A program made the translations under genes and the position numbers. Positions 16,924-27,691 of a DNA stretch of 64,000 bases are shown here, one piece after another (the first letter of the stretch is position 1; every line of letters starts with the position of its first letter). Location of the stretch: contig NZ_MUNZ01000085.1 in assembly GCF_002001205.1 (NCBI RefSeq), forward strand, positions 1 through 64,000, given 5' to 3'. Below the pieces are notes generated by a model. The model was given only the letters and a program-made list of their open reading frames with translations. It was not told the DNA's origin and did not search any database. The stretch is from Hydrogenophaga sp. A37. GTDB taxonomy: Bacteria; Pseudomonadota; Gammaproteobacteria; Burkholderiales; Burkholderiaceae_C.

Positions 16924-18162
16924 TCACTGCTGGCGCTTCAACCCCGCCAGCCCCTTGACGTCCAGCGCCGCCATGGCGGCGCGCACGCCGTCCATATTCA
17001 CGCTGTCACCGGTCACTTCGATCATCACGCCGTTGCCCAGCATCATGCTCATCTCGGCGCGGCTACCGTCCTTGCGGTATTCCTCTTTGATCGAGGCACC
17101 GTCACGCTGGTAGACCTTCTCCACCTCATCCTGCGTCTCGCGGTTGACGGTGCTCTGCGCCCAAGCGCCCATCGCCATGGCCAGCGCGGGCATGGCGCCG
17201 ATGTCCTGCACCTTCACCTCCACCCGACCCTTGTCGTTACGGAACTCGGATGTGACGCTGGAGAAGGTCATGCCCATGGCGTTGTCCGAACGCGCCTCGA
17301 TCGCCGTGCGCTCCATGGCGCCCAGCTTGGCGGGCACGAAGCCCTGCAGCGTGTCGGGCGCAAACGGCTTGCCGCCCTGTCCGCCGCCCAGGGCCGCACC
17401 CATCATCTCGCTCATGGCCTTGCCCGCGGCGGCCGAATCGCCCTTGGCCTGCGCCTCTTCCATCTTCTTGCTCGCCGCTTCGACCTGCTTGCCCATGGCT
17501 TCGATCTTGGCCGTGTCAATGGTGATCTCGGAGCCCGGCACCTTGATGCTCACGTTGTCGGACGAGGGCATCCCACCGCCCATCATCATGCTCGGGCCTG
17601 AGGTGAACAGGGCACTGACCGCACCCACGATGATGCCCGCCACGATGCCGCAGACGATCAGCACGGCGGTGTACCCCAGGGCCTTGTCTTCGGGCGCTTT
17701 CATCAGCACCGGGATGCCGGTGTAGAGCAGGTAGATTGAGTACAGCGCGGCGAGCACGCCCAGCATCGACAGCGCCGGCAGGAGGTTGAACACGCCCCCC
17801 ACCAAACCGGCGGTCGAACCGTAGGCCACCAGCTTGAACGCGTTGAGCTGGTTTTTCTCACCTTTGAACGTGGGCGCCAGTGCATTGGCGATCAGCGACA
17901 ACACATAAATCATGGCCAGCGTGAGCAAAAATCCCACCACCATGTTCACCAGGCCGGCGACGATGGGCACGCGGAAGCTGATGCCGAATGCACCCGCACC
18001 CACCAAGCTCAGACCAACGAACGTCGCCACGGCCGGGATCGCCGCGAGGAAGACAAGGTAGTTCTTGTAGATGGAAGGCACATCGCCGCCCTCTCCCGCG
18101 ATCACCGGCCAGGCGTCTTTGGGTTTGAGCAGGATGGCTTGCACGCGTTCAACGAGGTTCAT
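16924..18162 (-). CDS. Yip1 family membrane protein with an extra soluble domain
   Basis: 412 residues. The first 200 form a Yip1 domain: a short amphipathic start (MNLVERVQAILLKPKDAWPV) and five hydrophobic segments to about residue 195. The rest is hydrophilic: an Ala/Lys/Met-rich segment (about 225-270) that may be helical, then about 140 residues containing GFVPAKLGAMERTAIEARSD and VKVQDIGAMPALAMAMGAWA. The usual bacterial Yip1 protein is near 200 residues, so the C-terminal half is an addition whose function I do not recognise. A small lipoprotein gene lies upstream on the same strand. Confidence 0.75.
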   Translation of the reverse strand: MNLVERVQAILLKPKDAWPVIAGEGGDVPSIYKNYLVFLAAIPAVATFVGLSLVGAGAFGISFRVPIVAGLVNMVVGFLLTLAMIYVLSLIANALAPTFKGEKNQLNAFKLVAYGSTAGLVGGVFNLLPALSMLGVLAALYSIYLLYTGIPVLMKAPEDKALGYTAVLIVCGIVAGIIVGAVSALFTSGPSMMMGGGMPSSDNVSIKVPGSEITIDTAKIEAMGKQVEAASKKMEEAQAKGDSAAAGKAMSEMMGAALGGGQGGKPFAPDTLQGFVPAKLGAMERTAIEARSDNAMGMTFSSVTSEFRNDKGRVEVKVQDIGAMPALAMAMGAWAQSTVNRETQDEVEKVYQRDGASIKEEYRKDGSRAEMSMMLGNGVMIEVTGDSVNMDGVRAAMAALDVKGLAGLKRQQ

Positions 18163-18216
18163 GGTTCACTCCTGAGAAGGTGGAAAGTGACAAGGGACAC
18201 CAGCGGCTGGCAATGG

Positions 18217-18567
18217 TCAGTGCGGGTTTTCGAAGAACACGGCGTTGGTGTAGTCACTGATCTCGAAATACACCTTCTTCTCGCCCGTGTCCACGGACAT
18301 GTTCAGGTTTTCGTCGAGCACGCCGTAGCCGTAGCGATAGGCGCGCGGCTTGCCGTCGTCGGTGCCGAGCGCGGTGCTGATCTTGTCGATCTTGAGAAAG
18401 CGGCGCGCCACCTTGTCGCCCGCATAGACCTCCAGCACGCCGTTGGTGCCGGTCCAGTTCTGGATGTCGCGACTGAGTTTGTTCTGCTGTTCCTGGGTGC
18501 ATCCCGCGAGCAGCAAGAGCGCCGTGAGGGCGCTGGCACCAGCGGCACGAATGAAGGCTTTGCTCAT
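18217..18567 (-). CDS. Small putative lipoprotein
   Basis: 116 residues. MSKAFIRAAG leads to a signal segment ending LLLLAGC (Cys22), a lipobox. The mature part is about 95 residues with DKVARRFLKIDKISTALGTD and AYRYGYGVLDENLNM, and ends without further features. It is next to the Yip1 fusion gene on the same strand (54 nt apart) and may be co-transcribed with it. I do not recognise the family. Confidence 0.7.
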   Translation of the reverse strand: MSKAFIRAAGASALTALLLLAGCTQEQQNKLSRDIQNWTGTNGVLEVYAGDKVARRFLKIDKISTALGTDDGKPRAYRYGYGVLDENLNMSVDTGEKKVYFEISDYTNAVFFENPH

Positions 18568-18591
18568 GTATCGGTTCCCTGAAAAAGAGGT

Positions 18592-19335
18592 TCAGCTGCG
18601 CTGGCGCAGGGCTTCGTACAGGCACACGCCGCTGGCCACCGACACATTGAGGCTCTCGACCGCCCCCGCCATCGGAATGCTCACCAGCTCGTCACAGGTC
18701 TTGCGGGTGAGCTGGCGCATGCCGTCGCCTTCGGCGCCGAGCACCAGCGCCACCGGCACCTTGAGGTCCACCTGGTAGAGCGTCTTGGGCGCATCGTCGC
18801 TGGTGCCGATGATCCAGATGTTGCGCTCCTTCAGTTCGCCCAGCGTGCGCGCCAGGTTGGTCACCATGAAGTACGGCATGGTCTCGGCCGCGCCGCTGGC
18901 CACCTTGGCCACGGTGGCGTTGATGCCGGCCGCGTGGTCCTTGGGCGCGATCACCGCGTGTGCGCCCGCGCCATCGGCCACGCGCAGGCAGGCGCCCAGG
19001 TTGTGCGGGTCGGTGATGCCGTCGAGCACCAGCAGCAGCGGCGCCCTGCCCTCGGCCTCCAGGCCCTCCAGCAGCTCGTCCAGTGAGTGCACCTGCGGCA
19101 GCTCCTGCACCCTCGCGGCCACACCCTGGTGGCCGTGGCTGCCAGCGAGCTTGGCGATGCGCAGGCTGTCGGCCTCGATCAGGCGCACGCCCGATTCTTT
19201 GGCGCGCTCCAGAAACTGGCGCATGCGCGCGTCGCGGCGTGTGGACTCGAAGTAAACCTCGACGACGGATTGGGGCGCGGTTTTCAGGCGCACGCCCACG
19301 GCGTGAAAGCCGAAAAGCACTTTGGAAGAAGACAT
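18592..19335 (-). CDS. rlmB: 23S rRNA (guanosine-2251-2'-O)-methyltransferase RlmB
   Basis: 247 residues from the ATG at 19335 (MSSSKVLFGFHAV), the normal start of this family; the open frame further upstream is not needed. N-terminal substrate-binding domain (about 1-75) and a SPOUT knot domain with LLVLDGITDPHNLGACLRVA near 105, LVLGAEGDGMRQLTRKTCDE near 195 and IPMAGAVESLNVSVASGVCL near 220, the three SpoU motifs. It methylates the ribose of G2251 in the peptidyl-transferase P loop. Confidence 0.93.
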   Translation of the reverse strand: MSSSKVLFGFHAVGVRLKTAPQSVVEVYFESTRRDARMRQFLERAKESGVRLIEADSLRIAKLAGSHGHQGVAARVQELPQVHSLDELLEGLEAEGRAPLLLVLDGITDPHNLGACLRVADGAGAHAVIAPKDHAAGINATVAKVASGAAETMPYFMVTNLARTLGELKERNIWIIGTSDDAPKTLYQVDLKVPVALVLGAEGDGMRQLTRKTCDELVSIPMAGAVESLNVSVASGVCLYEALRQRS

Positions 19336-19414
19336 GCGCAGATTATCCCTGCGCATCGACCTGAATGACCGCCCCCAAACAGCGGCGCGCCCAGGTCCAG
19401 CGTCTGCCTGCGCC

Positions 19415-20116
19415 TCAGGCAGGCATGGGCACAGCCTCGGAAGCCTGCCCTGCTTCGATGACGATGCGCCTTTCGCAGCGTTGCGCAATGGCGCGGTCGT
19501 GCGTCACGAGCACCAGCGTCGTGCCCTGCTCGCGGTTGAGCTCGAACATCAGCTCCATCACCTTCTCGCCCGTCGCGAAATCGAGGCTGCCGGTGGGTTC
19601 GTCGGCCAGCAGCACGGCCGGCTTCACCACAAAAGCCCGCGCCAGCGCCACGCGCTGTTGCTCGCCGCCCGACAGCACCTTGGGATAGTGACCCAGGCGC
19701 TCGCCCAAGCCCACGCGCTGCAACATGGCCGTGGCGGCCGAGCGGGCGTCGCGTCGGCCCACCAGCTCCAGCGGCAGCATCACGTTTTCCAGCGCGCTCA
19801 GGTTGCCCAGCAGCTGGAAGCTCTGAAACACGAAGCCCAGCTTTTCTGCGCGCAAGGCAGCACGCTGGTCTTCATTGCGCGCAAACAGGTCCACGCCATC
19901 GATGAGAACGGTGCCGCTGCTGGGCGTGTCCAGGCCGGCGATGATGGAGAGCAAGGTGCTTTTGCCCGAGCCCGATGCGCCAACGATGGCGGCGGTCTCC
20001 CCACGGTGCAGCGAAAAGTCGATATCGCGCAAAATGGTCAGCGTGCCCGTGGAGTCGCTGACCGACTTGAACACGTGCTTCACCACAATCATGTCATCCG
20101 GCATCGTTTTCGCCAT
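19415..20116 (-). CDS. ybbA: YbbA/LolD-like ABC transporter ATP-binding protein
   Basis: 233 residues. Walker A GASGSGKSTL near 46, Q-loop FVFQSFQLLGNLSALENV, signature VLSGGEQQRVALARAF, Walker B AVLLADEPTGSLD and H-loop VLVTHD. The family with LolD and MacB ATPases works with FtsX-like permeases. The pairing with a divergent tesA is the E. coli ybbA-tesA arrangement, but the ybbB-like permease is not in the window. The first ATG (20116) shares two bases with the tesA ATG; later ATGs at 20104 and 20092 are possible starts, and none has a clear ribosome site. Confidence 0.85.
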   Translation of the reverse strand: MAKTMPDDMIVVKHVFKSVSDSTGTLTILRDIDFSLHRGETAAIVGASGSGKSTLLSIIAGLDTPSSGTVLIDGVDLFARNEDQRAALRAEKLGFVFQSFQLLGNLSALENVMLPLELVGRRDARSAATAMLQRVGLGERLGHYPKVLSGGEQQRVALARAFVVKPAVLLADEPTGSLDFATGEKVMELMFELNREQGTTLVLVTHDRAIAQRCERRIVIEAGQASEAVPMPA

Positions 20117-20774
20117 GAAAGGCTTTCAGTTGAAACGTCGTCACTTTAACGCCCTGCTCTCCCTGCTCGCCACGACGGGGACATTGGCCAGCGCCCAGAC
20201 GGCGAGCAAGTCTGCGGCGGTGCTGGTGGTGGGTGACTCCCTCAGCGCCGAATATGGCCTCAAGCGTGGCAGCGGCTGGGTGCAGATCCTGCAACAGCGG
20301 CTGGTGAAAGAACGCATCCCTGCGCACATGGTCAACGCCGGCATCAGCGCAGACACCACCTCGGGCGGACGCTCCCGCCTGCCCTCGCTGCTCAAGCTGC
20401 ACAAGCCGGCCATCGTGATCCTGGAGCTGGGTGCCAACGACGCACTGCGCGGGCTGCCGCTGACCATGACGCGCGACAACCTCACCACCATGGCGCGCCT
20501 CTCCCGTGAAGCCGGTGCGCGCGTGGTGATCGTCGGCATGCAGGTACCGCCCAACTACGGCAGCAAGTACACGGCGGACTTCCGCGACGTGTTCAAAACG
20601 GTGGCCAACGCAGAGAAGGCGGCGCTGGTGCCCTTCCTGCTCAAGGGTGTGGCCGATCTGGCCGACCCCACGCTGCTGTTTCAGGAAGACCGCATCCACC
20701 CCAACGAGGCGGCACAGCCCACGCTGGCCAACAACGTCTGGGCCGCGTTGGCACCCCTGCTGCCGAAACGATAA
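20115..20774 (+). CDS. tesA: TesA-like periplasmic esterase / thioesterase I (SGNH hydrolase)
   Basis: 219 residues. The start at 20115 gives MKGFQLKRRHFNALLSLLAT and a cleavable signal peptide ending TLASAQT. SGNH blocks: GDSLSAEYGL (Ser nucleophile), an NAGISADTTSGG block with Gly, LELGANDALRG (Asn), and DRIHPNEAAQ near the end (Asp and His). It hydrolyses acyl-CoA, lysophospholipid or ester substrates in the periplasm. It is divergent from ybbA with overlapping start codons and 6 nt upstream of mnmH. Confidence 0.9.
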   Translation: MKGFQLKRRHFNALLSLLATTGTLASAQTASKSAAVLVVGDSLSAEYGLKRGSGWVQILQQRLVKERIPAHMVNAGISADTTSGGRSRLPSLLKLHKPAIVILELGANDALRGLPLTMTRDNLTTMARLSREAGARVVIVGMQVPPNYGSKYTADFRDVFKTVANAEKAALVPFLLKGVADLADPTLLFQEDRIHPNEAAQPTLANNVWAALAPLLPKR

Positions 20775-20780
20775 TCGGGC

Positions 20781-21842
20781 ATGCCCGTCCACACCCTGCC
20801 CGCCACCGACGCCATCCACCGCCTTGGTGATTTCGACACCCTCATCGACGCTCGCACCGAAGACGAGCACGCGCTGGACCACGTGCCCGGCGCCATCAAC
20901 TGGCCCACGCTGAACAACGCCGAGCGCATCACCATCGGCACGATGTACAAACAGGTCAACGCCTTCGAGGCCAAAAAGCGCGGCGCCGCGCTCTCGGCAC
21001 GCAACATCGCGGCCCACATCGAACGCGAAGTGATCGACAAACCGCGCGACTGGAAGCCGCTGGTGTATTGCTGGCGGGGCGGCAACCGCAGCGGCGCGCT
21101 CGCCACCATCCTGGGGGCCATCGGCTTTCATGTCACCTTGATCGAAGGTGGCTACAAGGCCTGGCGCGCGGCGCTCGTTGATGACCTGACGACGCAAGCT
21201 CAGCGACTGACCTACCGCGTGGTTTGCGGCCCCACCGGCAGCGGCAAGACCCGTCTGCTGCAGGCGCTCCGGGCGGAGGGCGCGCAGGTACTCGACCTCG
21301 AAGCCCTGGCCAACCACCGCAGCTCGGTGCTGGGTCACATACCGGGCGTTGAGCAGCCGAGCCAGAAACGTTTCGACAGCCTGATCTGGGACGCGCTGCG
21401 CGGGTTCGATGCAGCGCAACCCGTGTTCGTGGAGAGCGAAAGCAAAAAAGTGGGCAACGTGCGCGTGCCCGACGCGCTGATCGAGGCCATGCGCGAAAGC
21501 CCGTGCATCGACCTGGTGCTGTCCGACGAAGAGCGCGTGGCCCTGCTGCTGGAAGACTACGACTTCTTCGTGAAAGACAGCGAGCACTTTTGCCAGCGGC
21601 TGGAAGCGCTCACCGAGCTGAGAGGCAAGGCAGTGGTCGAGGGCTGGACGGACATGGTGCGCTCAGATCAGACACCCCAAGTCGTGCTGGAGCTGCTGAC
21701 ACAGCACTATGACCCGATGTATGCAGCGTCGATTCGGCGCAATTTCAAGCAATACAGCGTGGCGCAAAAATGCGTGCTGAGCGACCGCTCGGGCAAGGCG
21801 CTCAGCAATGCAGCAGCCAGCTTGATCACATCCACTTCCTGA
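20781..21842 (+). CDS. mnmH: tRNA 2-selenouridine synthase
   Basis: 353 residues, also called SelU or YbbB. The N-terminal rhodanese domain (about 1-130) has active-site Cys97 in LVYCWRGGNRSGA, where the CWRGG loop is specific for this family. The C-terminal P-loop domain begins with VVCGPTGSGKTRLL near 150. It replaces sulfur by selenium in 2-thiouridine at the wobble position of some tRNAs, using selenophosphate, via a geranylated intermediate. The selenophosphate synthase gene (selD) is not in this window. It follows tesA by 6 nt. Confidence 0.93.
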   Translation: MPVHTLPATDAIHRLGDFDTLIDARTEDEHALDHVPGAINWPTLNNAERITIGTMYKQVNAFEAKKRGAALSARNIAAHIEREVIDKPRDWKPLVYCWRGGNRSGALATILGAIGFHVTLIEGGYKAWRAALVDDLTTQAQRLTYRVVCGPTGSGKTRLLQALRAEGAQVLDLEALANHRSSVLGHIPGVEQPSQKRFDSLIWDALRGFDAAQPVFVESESKKVGNVRVPDALIEAMRESPCIDLVLSDEERVALLLEDYDFFVKDSEHFCQRLEALTELRGKAVVEGWTDMVRSDQTPQVVLELLTQHYDPMYAASIRRNFKQYSVAQKCVLSDRSGKALSNAAASLITSTS

Positions 21843-21947
21843 CCCGGCCGCCCCATCGTCAGCACAGCTTTTGATCGCCTGATTTCCAGCCGACGGGGTT
21901 GATTGGGTTGCTCTGGAATGCGCTCGAGGCGCCTGCCGCGCGAAGGA

Positions 21948-22133
21948 TCAGGCAGGGTTGCCAGGTTCATTGCCCTCAGGGGCGGGCGTGTCCGCAGGAT
22001 TCTCCGCGTCGTTGCCTTCGCCTGAGTCGTCGTGCGGCTTGCCAGCGGCTTTGGCTCGCAGCTTTTCTTCCTTCTTCTTTTTCTTGGCGAGTTCGCGCTG
22101 GCGTTTTTCGTAACCGTAGTTGGGAGTGGCCAA
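21948..22133 (-). CDS. Small conserved charged protein
   Basis: 61 residues. MATPNYGYEKRQRELAKKKK opens a strongly basic helix-like first half; the second half is acidic and Pro-rich with GEGNDAENPADTPAPEG. Similar short proteins beginning with GYEKRQRE and a Lys run occur in Burkholderiales. No domain and no known function. It ends 105 bp from the stop of mnmH (convergent) and lies just downstream of metC on the same strand. Confidence 0.65.
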   Translation of the reverse strand: MATPNYGYEKRQRELAKKKKKEEKLRAKAAGKPHDDSGEGNDAENPADTPAPEGNEPGNPA

Positions 22134-22165
22134 GTCAGTCTTTCAGGTGGTTCAGGAAGGGAGGG

Positions 22166-23356
22166 TCAGGTGTTCAGCGCTGCGAGCGCCTGGGCCAGAT
22201 CGGCGCGCAGGTCTTCGACGGCTTCAAGCCCGATCGCGAAGCGCACCAGGCCGCCTTTGTGCGGCCACCCCTGGGTGCGGATGGAGGAAACCTTGTAGGG
22301 AGCGCACAGGCTGATGGGGCCGGCCCAGCTCCAACCCAGCTTGAACAGGCTCAGCTGATCGCAGAAAGCGTCGACCCGGGCTTGCGTGAAACGTTCGTCA
22401 AAGACAACACTGAAAAGGCACGCAGCAGCCCTCGCGTCACGTTGCCAAGTGTCATGTCCAGGCGACCCAGGCAATGCCGGGTGCAACACCTGCATCACGC
22501 CGGGTTGCCCCTGCATCCAGGCCGCGAGTTCGCGCGTGGTGGCGTCTTGTGCGGCGTAGCGCAGTGCCATGGTGTTCAGGCCGCGCAACACCAGCTCAGT
22601 GTCATTGCCGCTCACACCCAGGCCCAGGCGCATGTGCGTCATGAGCAACTGGTGGTGCAAGGCATGGTCGCGCGTCACGACCGAACCCATCAACACATCG
22701 GCGCCGCCGCTCGGGTACTTGGTGAGCGCCTGCATGGACATGTCTGCACCCAGCTCGAACGCATTGAAAGCAATCCCAGCGCCCCAAGTGTTGTCGAGGG
22801 CCGTCAAGATGGGCCGATCACTGCCTCGGGTAGCGTTGGCCTGTTTCACCACAGCCACCAGCGCGGGCAGATCGGGGAACTCGAGCGTGATGGAGCCTGG
22901 TGCTTCGAGCCAGACCAGGCGCGTGGAAGGGCCGATCTTGGCGGCGAGATCGGCAGGATTCTGAGCGTCGTAGTAGCGGTGCGTGATGCCCCAGGCGGCG
23001 AGCTCAACGCCCGCAAAGGCCTTGTTGGGGCCGTAGGCGTTGTCAGGGATCAACAGCTCTTCGCCCTGCTTGAGGAAAGCCATGTCCACCAGCGCCACGG
23101 CGGACAGACCGCTGGGCGCGAGCACGCAGTAGGCGCCACCTTCGATGGTGGCGATGCGCTCTTCGAGGATGAAGGTGGTGGGCGTGCCGTGCAGGCCATA
23201 GGTGTAGCCGCTCTTGTCAGCCCACTCCTGCGTGCGCAAGGCGTGCACGTTCGGAAAGAAGACGGTCGACGCCTTGTGCACACCGGGCGCAACAGCGTCA
23301 AAGCCCTCGGGCGGGCGGTAAGGGTGATGAATGAGGCGGGTAGACAGCTCCGACAT
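22166..23356 (-). CDS. metC: Cystathionine beta-lyase (PLP-dependent)
   Basis: 396 residues from the ATG at 23356; an in-frame GTG at 23374 would overlap hpt by 13 nt and is an alternative. Cys/Met metabolism PLP fold: YGLHGTPTTFILEERIATIE near 52, the Tyr for phosphate binding in PDNAYGPNK near 105, LTALDNTWGAGIAFNAFELG near 178 with Asp for the pyridine N, and the Schiff-base Lys in SMQALTKYPSGGADVLMGSV near 205. It splits cystathionine to homocysteine, pyruvate and ammonia. It lies 5 nt after hpt. Confidence 0.87.
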   Translation of the reverse strand: MSELSTRLIHHPYRPPEGFDAVAPGVHKASTVFFPNVHALRTQEWADKSGYTYGLHGTPTTFILEERIATIEGGAYCVLAPSGLSAVALVDMAFLKQGEELLIPDNAYGPNKAFAGVELAAWGITHRYYDAQNPADLAAKIGPSTRLVWLEAPGSITLEFPDLPALVAVVKQANATRGSDRPILTALDNTWGAGIAFNAFELGADMSMQALTKYPSGGADVLMGSVVTRDHALHHQLLMTHMRLGLGVSGNDTELVLRGLNTMALRYAAQDATTRELAAWMQGQPGVMQVLHPALPGSPGHDTWQRDARAAACLFSVVFDERFTQARVDAFCDQLSLFKLGWSWAGPISLCAPYKVSSIRTQGWPHKGGLVRFAIGLEAVEDLRADLAQALAALNT

Positions 23357-23361
23357 CGGAA

Positions 23362-23886
23362 TCAGAGTTTCCACTTTTCGAGTAACTGCTCAGGGCGCAT
23401 GCTGTCATAGCCTTCGAAAGGCTGATGAATCCAGGGGTTCGTGGGCAAGAACTCCACCGAGTAGTCGGGCGTGAACGTGGACAGCTGTTTGGTCCAGATC
23501 ACGGCGCTGCGCATCTCGGAAATGGGCGCGTAATTGTTCTTGAGCAGGTCGATCACCGCCTTGAGCGTGTGACCCGAATCGGCCAGATCGTCCACCAGCA
23601 GCACCTTGCCGGCGATCTCGCCTTTGGGCGTGGTGATGTAACGCGCAATGTCCAGATTGCCTTGCTGGGTGCCAGCGGCAGCGCGGTAAGAACTGGTGGA
23701 CATGATGGCCAGCGGCACGTCAAAGATGCGCGACAGCACATCACCGGGCCGCATGCCGCCGCGAGCGAGGCACAGGATGGTGTCGAACTGCCAACCCGAC
23801 TGGTGCACCTTGAGCGCCAGCTTCTCGATGAGGTTGTGGTACTCGTCGTAGGAAACGTAGAGATGTTTACCGTCTTCGGTCAGCAT
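23362..23886 (-). CDS. hpt: Hypoxanthine / xanthine phosphoribosyltransferase
   Basis: 174 residues from the ATG at 23886, which has GGAG seven bases upstream; a TTG at 23931 would add 15 residues. Type I PRTase with the PRPP loop VLLVDDLADSGHTLK near 100 and the ILCLARGGMRPGDVLSRI segment near 37. It salvages hypoxanthine, xanthine or guanine to the nucleotide with PRPP. The base preference is uncertain; hypoxanthine is likely given the neighbour purA, which uses IMP. Confidence 0.82.
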   Translation of the reverse strand: MLTEDGKHLYVSYDEYHNLIEKLALKVHQSGWQFDTILCLARGGMRPGDVLSRIFDVPLAIMSTSSYRAAAGTQQGNLDIARYITTPKGEIAGKVLLVDDLADSGHTLKAVIDLLKNNYAPISEMRSAVIWTKQLSTFTPDYSVEFLPTNPWIHQPFEGYDSMRPEQLLEKWKL

Positions 23887-23943
23887 GCGGGCTCCGGGTG
23901 GGGTCGGGATGTCGGGGTCATTCTGCACCAAAGCGTTCAGCGC

Positions 23944-26521
<2,578 letters not shown>

Positions 26522-26582
26522 TGTGGGGGCTGTTAAAAACGTGATTTTACCGGGACAGCGGAACCGCCCTGGCGGACGGCCC

Positions 26583-26780
26583 TCAGGCCATCCACCACCA
26601 GAGCAACGCGCCGGCGATCAGGCAGATGAGTCCGAAGAAACGAACCTGGCCATCGTTCAGTTTCAGCATCTCGCTGAACATGCGGCGCCAGGCGCCGGGC
26701 GCCACAAAAGGCATCAAGCCTTCAAACACCAAGACCAGCGCGAGCGCGGGCCAGAACACATCGGCGAGCGACGTGTCCAC
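26583..26780 (-). CDS. DUF2065 small membrane protein
   Basis: 65 residues from a GTG that directly abuts the hflC stop. Two hydrophobic segments: [20 protein letters not shown] (about 12-31) and [14 protein letters not shown] (about 50-63). The [13 protein letters not shown] end is typical of DUF2065, found immediately after hflC in many Betaproteobacteria. The function is unknown; the zero spacing suggests coupled translation with HflC. Confidence 0.85.
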   Translation of the reverse strand: MDTSLADVFWPALALVLVFEGLMPFVAPGAWRRMFSEMLKLNDGQVRFFGLICLIAGALLWWWMA

Positions 26781-27665
26781 TCAGCGAGCGACGTTGCTGC
26801 TGCGCATGGCCTTGAAGAAATCAGACGACGGGTCGATCACCATCACGTCGGACTTGCCCGCGAAGCTGGCCTTGTAGGCCTCCAGGCTGCGGTAGAACTG
26901 CGCAAACGCAGGATCGCGACCAAAAGCCTCGCCATAAAGACCAGCGGCCTTGGCATCGGCCTCGCCCTTGATGGTCTGCGCCTGCTTGTAGGCCTCCGCC
27001 AGAATCACTTCACGTTGGCGGTCGGCATCGGCGCGGATCTTTTCGCCCTCGGCGAAACCCGTGGACCGCAACTCGTTGGCCACGCGCTTGCGCTCGGTTT
27101 CCATGCGCTGATACACCGACGCGGTGATGCTCTCGGCATAGTCCACGCGCGTGATGCGCACATCGACCACGTCCATGCCCCAAGGCTGTTCAGCGCCCTT
27201 GACCGCCAACAACACCTCTCGCTTCACGTCTTCCATCAGCTGCTCACGGCGGGTGGACAGCAACTCATTGAGCGTGCGCTTGTTCACTTCCTGCTGAAAG
27301 GAGTTGCGAACCACACGGTTGAGCTGCAGCGCTCCAGCGCTTTCATTCAAACCAACGTTGCGGATGTACTGCTGCGGCTCACTGATGCGCCAGCGCACAT
27401 ACCAGTCGATCACGACACGCTGTTTTTCCGCCGTCAAGGTGGGTTCAGTGTCGCTGCTTTCCAGCGTGAGCAGACGCTTGTCGATGTACGACACGTTTTG
27501 GACCAGTGGAATCTTCCAGCCCAGACCAGGTTCGGTCACGACTTTCTTGATTTCGCCGAGCTGGAACACCACGCCGAACTGGCGCTGGTCCACGACAAAA
27601 AATGTGGCACTCAGAAACGCCAGGGCCACCAGGATAGAGGTGGCAATGAAGCCAAGCTTGTTCAT
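26781..27665 (-). CDS. hflC: HflC, membrane regulator of the FtsH protease
   Basis: 294 residues. One N-terminal membrane segment (about 5-23), then an SPFH/band-7 domain with FFVVDQRQFGVVFQLGEIKK, LTAEKQRVVIDWYVRWRISE and the coiled-coil end VILAEAYKQAQTIKGEADAK. HflC pairs with HflK into a large periplasmic cage around FtsH. It lies 26 nt after hflK. Confidence 0.95.
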   Translation of the reverse strand: MNKLGFIATSILVALAFLSATFFVVDQRQFGVVFQLGEIKKVVTEPGLGWKIPLVQNVSYIDKRLLTLESSDTEPTLTAEKQRVVIDWYVRWRISEPQQYIRNVGLNESAGALQLNRVVRNSFQQEVNKRTLNELLSTRREQLMEDVKREVLLAVKGAEQPWGMDVVDVRITRVDYAESITASVYQRMETERKRVANELRSTGFAEGEKIRADADRQREVILAEAYKQAQTIKGEADAKAAGLYGEAFGRDPAFAQFYRSLEAYKASFAGKSDVMVIDPSSDFFKAMRSSNVAR

Positions 27666-27691
27666 GTGTCGGTCTTTCCGTCGGCCGCGGT

